NCBI RefSeq assembly: GCF_030654605.1
Contig: NZ_JAURXB010000169.1
Coordinates: 1 to 64,000, forward strand
Length of the DNA: 64,000 nucleotides
Direction: 5' to 3'
Source of the DNA: Bradyrhizobium sp.
Lineage (GTDB): Bacteria; Pseudomonadota; Alphaproteobacteria; Rhizobiales; Xanthobacteraceae
Position numbers and translations under genes: made by a program. Positions 28,711-37,241 of this stretch are shown here, one piece after another. The notes under the pieces are model-generated. The model saw nothing but the letters and a program-made list of their open reading frames with translations. It was not told the DNA's origin and ran no database searches. Positions within the stretch are counted from its first letter, which is position 1, and every line of letters starts with the position of its first letter.

Positions 28711-30459
28711 ATGACCGACGTCGCCGCACAAGTCCAGAAGCTGCTGCGCCAGCAGGCGGCGATCGCCCGATTCGGCAGCTTCGCGCTTCGCGAGCGGGAT
28801 CTGGACAAAATCCTCGCCGAAGCGGTCCGGGTCTGCGCCGAAGGCCTCGGCGCTCCCTTCTGCAAGGTCTGCCGCTACCGCTCCGAGGAGGACGATCTGC
28901 TGATCGTCGCCGGCCATGGCTGGCAGGATGGCGTGGTTGGCAACGTGGTGTCGCGCGCCGACATGAGCTCGCCGCAAGGCCGCGCCTTCACCACCGGCCT
29001 GCCATCGATCATCGACAACCTGCAGCAGGTCAGCGGTTTCAATCCGCCGCCGTTTTACGCCGCGCACGGCATCGTCTCGATCATCGACGTCATCATCAAG
29101 GGCATCGACGATCAGCCCTACGGCATTCTCGAGGTCGACAACGACAAGCAGCAGGAATACGACCAGCACGACGTCATTTTTCTGACGGCGTTTGCCAACG
29201 TGCTGGCCGAAGCGGTCTCGACCGCTGCCCGTGGCTTGGCCCTGCAGTTTACCGTCGATCAGATGAAGGCCCTGGTCGAGGAAAAGGACCGGCTGCTCTA
29301 CGAGAAGAACGTCTCCGATCTGCAGCTCATGCAGGCCCAGAAGATGGAAGCGGTCGGTCAATTGACCGGTGGCGTCGCGCACGACCTCAACAATATTCTC
29401 ACCGTCATTACCGGAACCATCGAGATCCTCGCCGAAGCCGTCGCGGACCGCCCCGAGCTTCTGGCAATCGCGAAAATGATCGACGACGCCGCGGCGCGCG
29501 GTGCCGATCTGACCCAGCGCCTGCTCGCAGTCGCCCGCAAGCAGCCGCTGCAGCCGCGTGAGGTCGACGTCAATTCACTGGTGACCCAGACAGCCAATCT
29601 GCTGCGGCCGACGCTCGGCGAGCAGATCGAGATCCACATGACGCTCGCCGGGGACACGTCGCGCGCGCTGATAGACCCCAGCCAGCTTACCAATGCGGTT
29701 CTCAATCTCGCGCTCAACGCCCGCGACGCGATGCCGGACGGCGGCAAACTCACCATCGAGACCTGCAACGTCATCCTCGACGAGGAATACGCCAGCAAGA
29801 CCAGCGATGTCACTGCGGGAAATTACGTGCTGGTCGCAGTGACCGATTCCGGGCACGGCATTCCTGCCGCCATCCTGAATAATGTGTTCGAGCCATTCTT
29901 CACCACCAAGGATGTCGACAAAGGATCCGGCCTCGGCCTCAGCATGGTCTATGGATTCGTCAAGCAGTCCAATGGACACATCAAGATCTACAGCGAGGAG
30001 GGCCACGGCACGACGGTGAGAATCTACCTGCCTCAAGCGACGGGCGTCGCTCCGGCTGCCGGGTTGGCGAGCGAGCCAAACATTGAAGGCGGCCATGAGA
30101 CGATATTGGTCGTTGAGGACGACAGTCTGGTGCGAACCTTCGTGATCGGCCAAATCCAGAGCCTCGGCTACGCCACGCTGGCGGCGGTCGATGCCAGGGA
30201 AGCCATGGCCGTGATCAATGGCCCGGAGAAAGTCGATCTGCTGTTCACCGACATGATCATGCCGGGATCGATGAACGGCCGCCAGCTGGCGGATGCAGCA
30301 GTGCAGCGAAGGGCCTCGCTGAAGGTGTTGTTCACGTCGGGCTATTCGAACGAGGCCATCATTCACCACGGCCATCTCGACGCCGGGGTGCTGCTGCTCG
30401 CCAAGCCCTATCGCAAGTCGGATCTTGCCCAGATGATTCGCGCCGCGCTTGCTGCCTGA
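28711..30459 (+). CDS. Hybrid sensor histidine kinase with GAF domain
   Basis: A 582-residue soluble kinase: GAF domain at about 20-175, a short coiled helix, HisKA with H224 in GGVAHDLNNIL, HATPase_c (N box NLALNARDAM, G boxes DSGHGIP and GSGLGLSMVYGFVKQ) at about 330-445, and a C-terminal receiver with acceptor D514 in LLFTDMIMPG. There is no transmembrane segment, so the signal is intracellular. The 'GGVAHDLNN' H-box belongs to the group that often passes phosphate within hybrid kinases. No partner response regulator lies beside it. Confidence 0.92.
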   Translation: MTDVAAQVQKLLRQQAAIARFGSFALRERDLDKILAEAVRVCAEGLGAPFCKVCRYRSEEDDLLIVAGHGWQDGVVGNVVSRADMSSPQGRAFTTGLPSIIDNLQQVSGFNPPPFYAAHGIVSIIDVIIKGIDDQPYGILEVDNDKQQEYDQHDVIFLTAFANVLAEAVSTAARGLALQFTVDQMKALVEEKDRLLYEKNVSDLQLMQAQKMEAVGQLTGGVAHDLNNILTVITGTIEILAEAVADRPELLAIAKMIDDAAARGADLTQRLLAVARKQPLQPREVDVNSLVTQTANLLRPTLGEQIEIHMTLAGDTSRALIDPSQLTNAVLNLALNARDAMPDGGKLTIETCNVILDEEYASKTSDVTAGNYVLVAVTDSGHGIPAAILNNVFEPFFTTKDVDKGSGLGLSMVYGFVKQSNGHIKIYSEEGHGTTVRIYLPQATGVAPAAGLASEPNIEGGHETILVVEDDSLVRTFVIGQIQSLGYATLAAVDAREAMAVINGPEKVDLLFTDMIMPGSMNGRQLADAAVQRRASLKVLFTSGYSNEAIIHHGHLDAGVLLLAKPYRKSDLAQMIRAALAA

Positions 30460-30482
30460 CATCAGGTAGCGGATACTGTTCC

Positions 30483-31073
30483 ATGAAAATGGAAGCGGTG
30501 ATGATTGCTCCCCTCAGGCCCGGCGTTTCACTTGCGCAACCGAACGGTCCCGTGGTCGAGACCGCGCGTCTGAGGCTGCGGCAATGGCGCAGCGCCGATA
30601 TCGCGCCATACACCGCGATGCTGGCCGATCCCCCTACCGCGCGGTTCATCACCGTCGACGGCAATCCCGTGATCGACGAGATGACCGGCTGGCGACACAG
30701 CGTCGTCATGGCCGGTCACTGGTCGCTGCACGGCGCCGGCATGTTCGCGGTCGAGGAAAAGGAAAGCGGAAAATTCATCGGACGGGTCGGGCCGTGGTTT
30801 CCGCCGGCGTGGCCGGAGTTTGAAATCGGCTGGGGCATTGCCAGGGAAGCCCAGGGCAAGGGTTACGCCGTCGAGGCGGCGCGCGCGTCGATCGACTGGG
30901 CCTTTGCCACGTTCGCCATCGAGCGGGTGATCCATTGCATCGACCGCGAGAACGCCGCGTCGCAAGCCGTGGCGCGGCGGCTCGGCGCCGAAAAGCACCG
31001 CGAGATCGAACTGTTCGGCCACCTCGCGGATGTCTGGGTGACGTCGCGCGACCGATGGCAACGCCCGCGATGA
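30483..31073 (+). CDS. GNAT family N-acetyltransferase (RimJ/RimL type)
   Basis: A 196-residue GNAT with the RimJ/RimL beginning ETARLRLRQWRSADIAPYTAML and the acetyl-CoA loop AREAQGKGYAVEAARASIDWAF. The ending CIDRENAASQAVARRLGAEK is typical. Target is unknown: an N-terminal amine or a small molecule. Three possible ATGs lie within the first seven codons, the last (30501) beginning MIAPLRPG. It follows the histidine kinase gene by 23 bases and may share its transcript. Confidence 0.87.
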   Translation: MKMEAVMIAPLRPGVSLAQPNGPVVETARLRLRQWRSADIAPYTAMLADPPTARFITVDGNPVIDEMTGWRHSVVMAGHWSLHGAGMFAVEEKESGKFIGRVGPWFPPAWPEFEIGWGIAREAQGKGYAVEAARASIDWAFATFAIERVIHCIDRENAASQAVARRLGAEKHREIELFGHLADVWVTSRDRWQRPR

Positions 31074-31162
31074 AAAGGCTGGGCCAGATGCTGCGAATTG
31101 AAACCGGCGATGGCCGGCGTTAGGTTCGGCCCTGTCATCGCCATCAGGGAAATCGTGATCTC

Positions 31163-32221
31163 ATGCTGTCGCCAATCGATCTAGCGCTGGTCGCGGGGAC
31201 GACGACGCTGCTGGTATTGCTGGCGGCGCTGCTGTTGCGCGATTTCAGGACCGTTGCCGCCGGCCGGCTGGCCGCGGGTTTTGCGCTGGGCTCCGCGGCC
31301 CATGCCCTGACGGCAACGATCGGCTTCGCCGTGCCGGTGACACCGTGGCACGCGGCCCTGATCGCGGTCTCCACCGCCAACGCCGTGGTGTTCTGGCTGT
31401 TCGCGCGGGCCCTGTTCGACGACGCGTTTCAATTGCGGCGCTGGCATGCCGTGCCATGGGCCGCCGTTGCGAGCTTAAGTCTCGTCAATTGCCTCGTGCT
31501 GGCACCCGCGCACATACTGGATCCGCGAATTTTCGCCATCGTCATGACCGCGATTTCGCTGGCTTTCGTGGCGCTCGCGGTCGGCCAGACCATTGCCTCG
31601 TGGTCGAGCGACCTGGTCGAGGACCGTCGGCGCCTGCGGGTGTTCGTCGTGGTCGCGACCGCGATCTATGCCGCCGTCAATGCGGGATTGCAGCTCCTGG
31701 TGTCCGGCAACGGCGCGCCCGGTGCTATCGCCACCGCGCACAATGCGATTCTCGCGGTTGTCGTGATTGCCCTTGCCTGTTCGCTGATGCGCATCAGGGG
31801 CGAGACGTTATTGCCTGCGGCCGAGACGTCAGGCGCCGTGGCCGAGCCTGCCAGCGAGCCCGATGTCGCCGATCGGAAGCTGCTCGATGCGCTGACGCGG
31901 CTGATGGCCGACGAGCGGATCTATCGCCATGAGGGCATCACCATCGGGACGCTGGCGACCAGGCTCGCCGTGCCCGAATACAGATTGCGGCGGCTGATCA
32001 ATCAGCAGCTCGGCTACCGCAATTTCAACGTCTTCCTCAACAACCACCGGATCGAGGAGGCGAAAGCCGCATTGGCGGACCCGTCGCAGGCCGAGGTGCC
32101 CGTTATCACCATTGCGATGGATGCCGGTTTTCAGTCGCTCGGGCCGTTCAATCGGGCCTTCAAGGCCACCACAGGCGTCACACCGACCGAATATCGCAGG
32201 CTCAACGAGATCAGCGCCTGA
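31163..32221 (+). CDS. Membrane-anchored AraC-family transcriptional regulator
   Basis: A 352-residue protein with six to seven hydrophobic helices in residues 5-215 and an AraC DNA-binding domain at about 240-345 (IGTLATRLAVPEYRLRRLIN, ITIAMDAGFQSLGPFNRAFK, GVTPTEYR). The layout implies an inner-membrane sensor with a cytoplasmic HTH. It lies 147 bases upstream of a secreted-type serine hydrolase on the same strand, which is a likely target or partner. Ligand unknown. Confidence 0.88.
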   Translation: MLSPIDLALVAGTTTLLVLLAALLLRDFRTVAAGRLAAGFALGSAAHALTATIGFAVPVTPWHAALIAVSTANAVVFWLFARALFDDAFQLRRWHAVPWAAVASLSLVNCLVLAPAHILDPRIFAIVMTAISLAFVALAVGQTIASWSSDLVEDRRRLRVFVVVATAIYAAVNAGLQLLVSGNGAPGAIATAHNAILAVVVIALACSLMRIRGETLLPAAETSGAVAEPASEPDVADRKLLDALTRLMADERIYRHEGITIGTLATRLAVPEYRLRRLINQQLGYRNFNVFLNNHRIEEAKAALADPSQAEVPVITIAMDAGFQSLGPFNRAFKATTGVTPTEYRRLNEISA

Positions 32222-32368
32222 TCGGCAGGCTGTTGTAATTCCTCCGGTTTTTCGGAATCGGCGAGGCCCTTCCAGTTTCGGCCAGCGCGATTTCAAATCC
32301 GGCGAGCCGTCGCCGCCTGGTTAGGGCTGATGGCCGGCACGCGCTCATGCGTCATGCCGGAGGCCGAA

Positions 32369-33802
32369 GTGACCAATCGACGTCTTATCCTCACCCTCGC
32401 CGCGACCGCCGCCCTCAGTGCTCTGGCGCTGACGGCCGTGTGGGCCCGCGACATTCCCAGGGTCGCGACTGGTTTCGTCGCCAATGTGCTCTGCTCGGAG
32501 ACCTTCGTTACCGGTGCCGATCCCGCCAGGATATTCGCCGAGACGACGGCCGCGATGCCCGGCACCGGCCTGATCGGCTGGGCGCTGGATTACAGAATCG
32601 ACCGGGCGCGCAGGGATGTCACGGTGATGCTATTCGGTCTCGGCCGCAGCCACGCCGTCTATCGCGAAGGTCTTGGCTGCCATCTCGATCATGGCGGCGC
32701 GGTCGCGGATATCCCATTGCCTGCGACGGAAGCCAAACCGCCGCAACCAAGCCTGCCGGAGATCGCGGGACCTTCCGTGGTCGCGCCGCAGAGTCCGCAG
32801 CTTGCCGCAGCGCTCGACCGTGCCTTCGCCGAGCCCGAGCAGCCGCCATTCCGCCGTACCAAGGCGATTGTGGTGGTGAGGGATGGTCAGGTCGTCGCCG
32901 AACGCTATGCGAACGGTTACGGCGTCGAGACGCCGATCCTCGGCTTCTCCGCGACCAAATCGGTGATGTCGGCGCTGACGGGCATTCTCGTGCGCAAGGG
33001 CAAGCTCACGCTCGATCGGCCGGCACCGGTCGTCGCGTGGCAAGGCCCCGGCGATCCCAGGCAAGCGATCGCGGTCGATCATCTCCTGCGGCATACCGCG
33101 GGCCTGGCGCTCGGCAGTTCGCTGTCGGCTTCGCTCGCATCGGTGCTGGAGCCGGTCAATCGAATGAAGTTCATGGAGCCCGACATGGCGGCCTATGCCG
33201 AGAGTGTCGCACTCGAGACGCCGCCCGGCACCGCCTGGAACTACAATGACGGCAACACCGTCATTCTCTCGCACCTGATCCGCGACGCGGCGGGAGGTCG
33301 TGCCTCCGACGTGCTGCGGCTGGCGCGGCAGGAATTGTTCGATCCGCTCGGCATGCGCCATGTGACGCTCGAATTCGACGCCGCGGGCACGCCGGAAGGA
33401 TCGAGCCAGATACTGATGCCCGCGCGCGACTGGGCGCGGTTTGGCCTGCTCTACCTCAACGACGGTGTCGCCGGTGCAAAGCGAATCCTGCCCGAGGGCT
33501 GGGTGAAGTACTCGGCCTCACCGACGCCCAACGCCTGGGTCGGTATGGGCGCCGGCTTCTGGACCAATCAGGGCGACAGCTTTGGCGCCAGCTACCGTAT
33601 CGAGCGCGGCTGGCCCCGGGATGCCTTCTTCGCCAAGGGAACGATCGGACAATATGTCATCATCGTTCCATCCGAGCGATTGGTGATCGTCCGGCTCGGC
33701 CGCTCTCCGAACTGGCCGCCGGAGGCCGATGGCGTGTTCGACCTGGTCAGGGATGTGGTCGCGGCGACCGGCAACAAGGCTCACGCTTCCGCGGGAAACT
33801 AA
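32369..33802 (+). CDS. Exported beta-lactamase-fold serine hydrolase
   Basis: A 477-residue class C-type hydrolase with an N-terminal hydrophobic segment (about 5-22) that is a signal anchor or signal peptide. SxxK is in GFSATKSVMSAL, and the Tyr motif is in WNYNDGN. The C-terminal third carries QGDSFGASYRIERGW and IGQYVIIVPSERLVIVRLG. GTG 32369 is proposed as start because GGAGG sits five bases upstream; an ATG at 32330 is the alternative. It likely acts in the periplasm on esters or peptides and follows a membrane AraC regulator. Confidence 0.85.
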   Translation: MTNRRLILTLAATAALSALALTAVWARDIPRVATGFVANVLCSETFVTGADPARIFAETTAAMPGTGLIGWALDYRIDRARRDVTVMLFGLGRSHAVYREGLGCHLDHGGAVADIPLPATEAKPPQPSLPEIAGPSVVAPQSPQLAAALDRAFAEPEQPPFRRTKAIVVVRDGQVVAERYANGYGVETPILGFSATKSVMSALTGILVRKGKLTLDRPAPVVAWQGPGDPRQAIAVDHLLRHTAGLALGSSLSASLASVLEPVNRMKFMEPDMAAYAESVALETPPGTAWNYNDGNTVILSHLIRDAAGGRASDVLRLARQELFDPLGMRHVTLEFDAAGTPEGSSQILMPARDWARFGLLYLNDGVAGAKRILPEGWVKYSASPTPNAWVGMGAGFWTNQGDSFGASYRIERGWPRDAFFAKGTIGQYVIIVPSERLVIVRLGRSPNWPPEADGVFDLVRDVVAATGNKAHASAGN

Positions 33803-33846
33803 GACTTTGATCGAGCGAAGTTCAGTACCTCGGCGACGGCGGTGCA

Positions 33847-33978
33847 CTCCCTCTCCCGCTTGCGGGGGAGGGCCGGGGGGGGGGTGTCTCCGCACACGCC
33901 GGCGCCAGCTGATAGAGTTTCCCCCACCCGCCGCGCTCTTGCGAGCGCGTCGACCTCCCCCGCAAGCGGGAGAGGTAA
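33847..33978. repeat. Intergenic palindrome, CTCCCGCTTGCGGGGGAG...CCCCGCAAGCGGGAGAG type
   Basis: Left arm ccctctcccgcttgcggggg, right arm tcccccgcaagcgggagagg; these are inverted copies of each other and each also forms a small stem. A related element with cccctggaggggg arms is at 52173-52340. It lies between convergent genes and could act as a bidirectional terminator, though no T-run follows. Confidence 0.85.
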
Positions 33979-34007
33979 GATAGGTGCTCGCTGCACAAAA
34001 TCCGCTG

Positions 34008-35378
34008 CTACTGTCGCCCGAGCTGCGTGGCCTTCGCGACCCGGTCGAATTTTTCCAGCGACAGGATGGCGTCGGCGAACTGGTCGGCGCGGCCGTTCAG
34101 CACCGGGCGGGCGAGGGTCAAAAACTTCTGCTGCATCGCCTGCGCGTCCGGAAACGAATTCGGCTCGCCGGAGGGATCGGCATAAAGCCGCTCGTGCACG
34201 CCATCCTCGGTGGTGATCGAGACGCGGGCGCCGAACGGGTGGGTGCGTCCGATTTCCAGACGATCGTCCTGCACCACCTCGAACTTGTCCGCCAGCGCAT
34301 CGACCGCGGCGTCGCCGAGCCGTTCATAATCGTCCCACCCGAAGCGGCCCTGGTCGAGCGCCACCGCACCGGTGAAGAACATCGAGAACTGGCCGCCGAC
34401 GATCGAGGTCGGATGCCGCTTGGTGGCGGCGTCGCCGGTCAGTGTGATACCGTTGCGATGCAGGCCGATCTCGACCTTGCTGATCTGGTCCGGCGTCAGA
34501 TTGTGCTCGCGGCGCATCGCGATCAGCGCATCGAGGGCGGCGTGGGTGTAGCGGCAGCTCGGATAGGGTTTGACGCCGATCTTCATGGTCTCGTAGATCT
34601 GGCCGAGGCCGGCAACCGCCTTGTCGGGATGGGCGTTGTCGCTGTAGCCGACCAGCAGGCCGTGCTTGCCCTCGACCGATTCGGACGAGCCGATGAAATC
34701 ATTGCGCGCCAGCGTGGCTGCGATCACGCCGTTCATCGCGGCGGCGCCGACCTGGTAGCGCTTGTTCCAGGCGCCATTGACGAGGAACTGGAGCGAGCCC
34801 GCGGCCTGGCTGCCGGAGACGCCGAACGCCGCGATGATCTGTTCTTGCGATAACCCAAACAGCTTGGCGGCGGCCGCGGCGGCGCCATACGTGCCGGCGG
34901 TCGCGGTGGGGTGAAAGCCACGCGCGTAATGTGAGGTGGGATCGAGCGCATTGCCGAGCCGGCAGCACACCTCGTAGCCGGCCACGATCGCGGTGAGCAC
35001 GTCGCGACCCGACGCGCCGACCATCTCGCCGATCGCGAACGCGGCCGGAACCACCGGCGCGCTCGGGTGCAGCGAGGAATCCGCATGGGTGTCGTCGAAA
35101 TCGAGGGAATGGCCGAGCGCGCCGTTGAGCAGCGCCGCCACCGCCGGCGTCCAGGTCTTGGCATCGCCGAACACGGTGGACTCGCCCTTGCCATCGAGCG
35201 CCAGCGTTTCGAGCATCTTGAGCAATGACGTCGTGGATTCGGCGTCGCGCCGCGCGCGGATGGCGCTGCCGAGAAAATCCAGCGTCAGCACCTTGGCGCG
35301 CGCCAGCACCTCATCCGGGATATCGTCGAATTTCAGGTTGGCGACGTAGGCGGCGAGGGTTGCAGTTTCATTGGCCAT
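34008..35378 (-). CDS. MmgE/PrpD family protein
   Basis: A 456-residue member of the MmgE/PrpD family, which includes 2-methylcitrate dehydratase and iminodisuccinate epimerase. KFDDIPDEVLARAKVLTLDFLGSAI and SLDFDDTHADSSLHPSAP are characteristic. The rest of the methylcitrate pathway (prpB, prpC) is absent here, so the substrate is probably another tricarboxylate-like compound. ATG 35378 (MANETATL) is chosen by conservation. It follows a small hypothetical gene by 82 bases. Confidence 0.9.
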   Translation of the reverse strand: MANETATLAAYVANLKFDDIPDEVLARAKVLTLDFLGSAIRARRDAESTTSLLKMLETLALDGKGESTVFGDAKTWTPAVAALLNGALGHSLDFDDTHADSSLHPSAPVVPAAFAIGEMVGASGRDVLTAIVAGYEVCCRLGNALDPTSHYARGFHPTATAGTYGAAAAAAKLFGLSQEQIIAAFGVSGSQAAGSLQFLVNGAWNKRYQVGAAAMNGVIAATLARNDFIGSSESVEGKHGLLVGYSDNAHPDKAVAGLGQIYETMKIGVKPYPSCRYTHAALDALIAMRREHNLTPDQISKVEIGLHRNGITLTGDAATKRHPTSIVGGQFSMFFTGAVALDQGRFGWDDYERLGDAAVDALADKFEVVQDDRLEIGRTHPFGARVSITTEDGVHERLYADPSGEPNSFPDAQAMQQKFLTLARPVLNGRADQFADAILSLEKFDRVAKATQLGRQ

Positions 35379-35460
35379 GTTATTTTGGTCCTTGGACCCG
35401 GACCGGCAAACTATTCGCATGATACCGACTGTTCAAGCCGGGATGATCCGGGAGCCGCCG

Positions 35461-35958
35461 CTATTGTCGGGCCTTCAGCGCTTCGAGGGCATGAAGGCGC
35501 AGACGCCCGGAATCGCGCTCGCCGCGCGAAGCCTCCTCGAGAATGCTGCTCGACAGCAGTTTCAACGCATCCGAGGGGATCCGGAACGGCAGTTCGTCGA
35601 GACAGCGATCGAGCGCCGTCGACATGGCCGCGATGGTCTCAGGCGTAAACGCATGGCCGCCCTGCGCCTCAGGGTGGACGGCCGCCGCGAACGCCGTTCC
35701 AGTTTTATCGCGTTGGCCAAGGCGGGTGGCTTCCGCGAGCACGCGGATGTGGATCAAGGCGGCCTCGACCCGTTCGTGCTCTTCGATGTCGCCGGAACGC
35801 GCCAGCGCGACAATCCGCGCGGCGAGCCGCGCGCGATTTTCAGCGGTATCGGCTTCATCCCCCTCGATCGCAAGAAACCGTTCCCAGACCGCATCGAAAG
35901 CGCGCGCCAAAGCCGCTTTGGTGTCGTCGCTGTCGGGAGGGATGTCGATGGATGTCAC
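35461..35958 (-). CDS. Hypothetical helical protein
   Basis: A 165-residue soluble protein I do not recognise. It is acidic and predicted to be nearly all helix, with repeated Ala-Arg-Leu stretches (ENRARLAARIVALARSG, VEAALIHIRVLAEATRL). No metal or nucleotide motif is visible. Its position between PrpD and the HCCA isomerase on the same strand suggests co-transcription. Confidence 0.7.
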   Translation of the reverse strand: MTSIDIPPDSDDTKAALARAFDAVWERFLAIEGDEADTAENRARLAARIVALARSGDIEEHERVEAALIHIRVLAEATRLGQRDKTGTAFAAAVHPEAQGGHAFTPETIAAMSTALDRCLDELPFRIPSDALKLLSSSILEEASRGERDSGRLRLHALEALKARQ

Positions 35959-36013
35959 CAGCGGTAACCGCCGGGGAGACGCTTGGTTCCGGCCGTCGCG
36001 ATCACCCTCGATA

Positions 36014-36667
36014 TCAGCCGCGGCGGGTCAGGCCCTTGCTTTCCATCCGCCAGATCAGCATGTCGATGCGGTCCTGGCCGAAGAACGGCTCGTTCTCGAA
36101 CACGAAGGTCGGCACTCCCCAGTGGCCGGAAGCCGCGTGGGCCTGTTCGTTGCCCGAAATTACCCGCTCATAGCGGTCTGGATCGGCGGCAACCGCCGCG
36201 TCCATCGCGGCCAGGTCGAAGCCGGCGGAGGCGGCGGCGTTGGCGAGATGGTCGCCCTCATTCCATCCGGCGACCGTGCCGTCCCACAGCACCCGGCTGA
36301 TCGCTTCGGTGAATTCCAGCGAGCGGCCTTCCAGCTGGGCCGCGGCGCCGAGGCGGGTCAGGCGGTGGATGTAGGGCTGGTTCTCGGCGACATCGAGCGT
36401 CGTCATGTCCTGCACGATCGGGTCGGGACGGGGAAACCGGAACGGGATGTTTTCGAATTTGGCGACGCGGCTGGAATCCAGCACGACGTAGCGGGCAAAT
36501 TGCGGATTGGCGCGCTTGAAGAATCCGGGCACCCGCACCGCCAGCGGATAAACCGGGCGCAGGTTCAGCGTCACGTCGTAGTCGTCGATCATCTTGCGCG
36601 TTTTAGGCAGCGCCAGATAGCTGTAGGGACTGCGGAACGAAAAGAACAGGTCGACGGATAATGTCAT
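36014..36667 (-). CDS. 2-hydroxychromene-2-carboxylate isomerase-like protein (DsbA fold)
   Basis: A 217-residue kappa-class glutathione transferase/HCCA isomerase relative. The first strand and active Ser region read VDLFFSFRSPYSYLAL, where the thioredoxin-type CxxC is replaced by SFRSPYS. SGHWGVPTFVFENEPFFGQDRID near the end is the conserved cis-Pro and C-terminal motif. It probably acts on aromatic ring-cleavage intermediates or glutathione adducts, but no naphthalene pathway lies nearby. Confidence 0.9.
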   Translation of the reverse strand: MTLSVDLFFSFRSPYSYLALPKTRKMIDDYDVTLNLRPVYPLAVRVPGFFKRANPQFARYVVLDSSRVAKFENIPFRFPRPDPIVQDMTTLDVAENQPYIHRLTRLGAAAQLEGRSLEFTEAISRVLWDGTVAGWNEGDHLANAAASAGFDLAAMDAAVAADPDRYERVISGNEQAHAASGHWGVPTFVFENEPFFGQDRIDMLIWRMESKGLTRRG

Positions 36668-36758
36668 GGAGCCTCGTCACGCCATTGATGGACGGGAACA
36701 AAGCACGGGCGCAGCCGGGCGTCCATGCAGGCCGGAAGATACGAGCGATGCGCCGCTT

Positions 36759-37232
36759 TTAGGCCGCGACCTGTGCCAGCATGGTGCGGACCACGAGCCG
36801 GTGAAACGGCAGGATGATGGCAAGGTACGTCCGCCCGAGCCAGTTGTGGGTCTTGACCAGCGTGGTCGCGGTGACCTGCTGGCCGAGGCCATGGGTTGCG
36901 ACATCGACCACGACGCGGAAATCCAGATGGCTGTCGTTGAAGCCGGCGACGAGGCGGTCCGGCGTCTGGCTGATGACCGGGAATATCCCGATCATGTCCC
37001 GCGGCGTGGCGGCGCCGGCGCCTGATGTTTTCAGGCCGAATGGCGTGACCAGGATGTTGCGCACCGTCACAAGTGCGTCGATCCATCGCGGCGCGCGCCC
37101 GATCATCCGCTCCGCGGCCTGCCGCGCATCGAGCGTGTGGCCATCGACATCGAGGCCGAAAGCGTCCGCGAATTGCGCGCCGGCCAGCAGCGCGTCGGCA
37201 TCGACGGTCGGCTTCACCTCGCGGATTTTCAT
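36759..37232 (-). CDS. DUF2867 domain-containing protein
   Basis: A 157-residue DUF2867 protein. The family is uncharacterised, and no catalytic motif is evident. Conserved-looking stretches are DFRVVVDV and KTHNWLGRTYLAIILPFHRLVVR. ATG 37232 has a perfect AGGAGGTGA ribosome site five bases upstream; a GTG two codons earlier overlaps it. It starts 9 bases after the MATE gene stop and is almost certainly co-transcribed with it. Confidence 0.82.
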   Translation of the reverse strand: MKIREVKPTVDADALLAGAQFADAFGLDVDGHTLDARQAAERMIGRAPRWIDALVTVRNILVTPFGLKTSGAGAATPRDMIGIFPVISQTPDRLVAGFNDSHLDFRVVVDVATHGLGQQVTATTLVKTHNWLGRTYLAIILPFHRLVVRTMLAQVAA

Positions 37233-37241
37233 GGTCACCTC

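Noticed and set aside
34008..35378. PrpD 2-methylcitrate dehydratase of a propionate pathway
   Set aside because: The family is broad and prpB, prpC and prpR are absent nearby, so the specific name is not supported.
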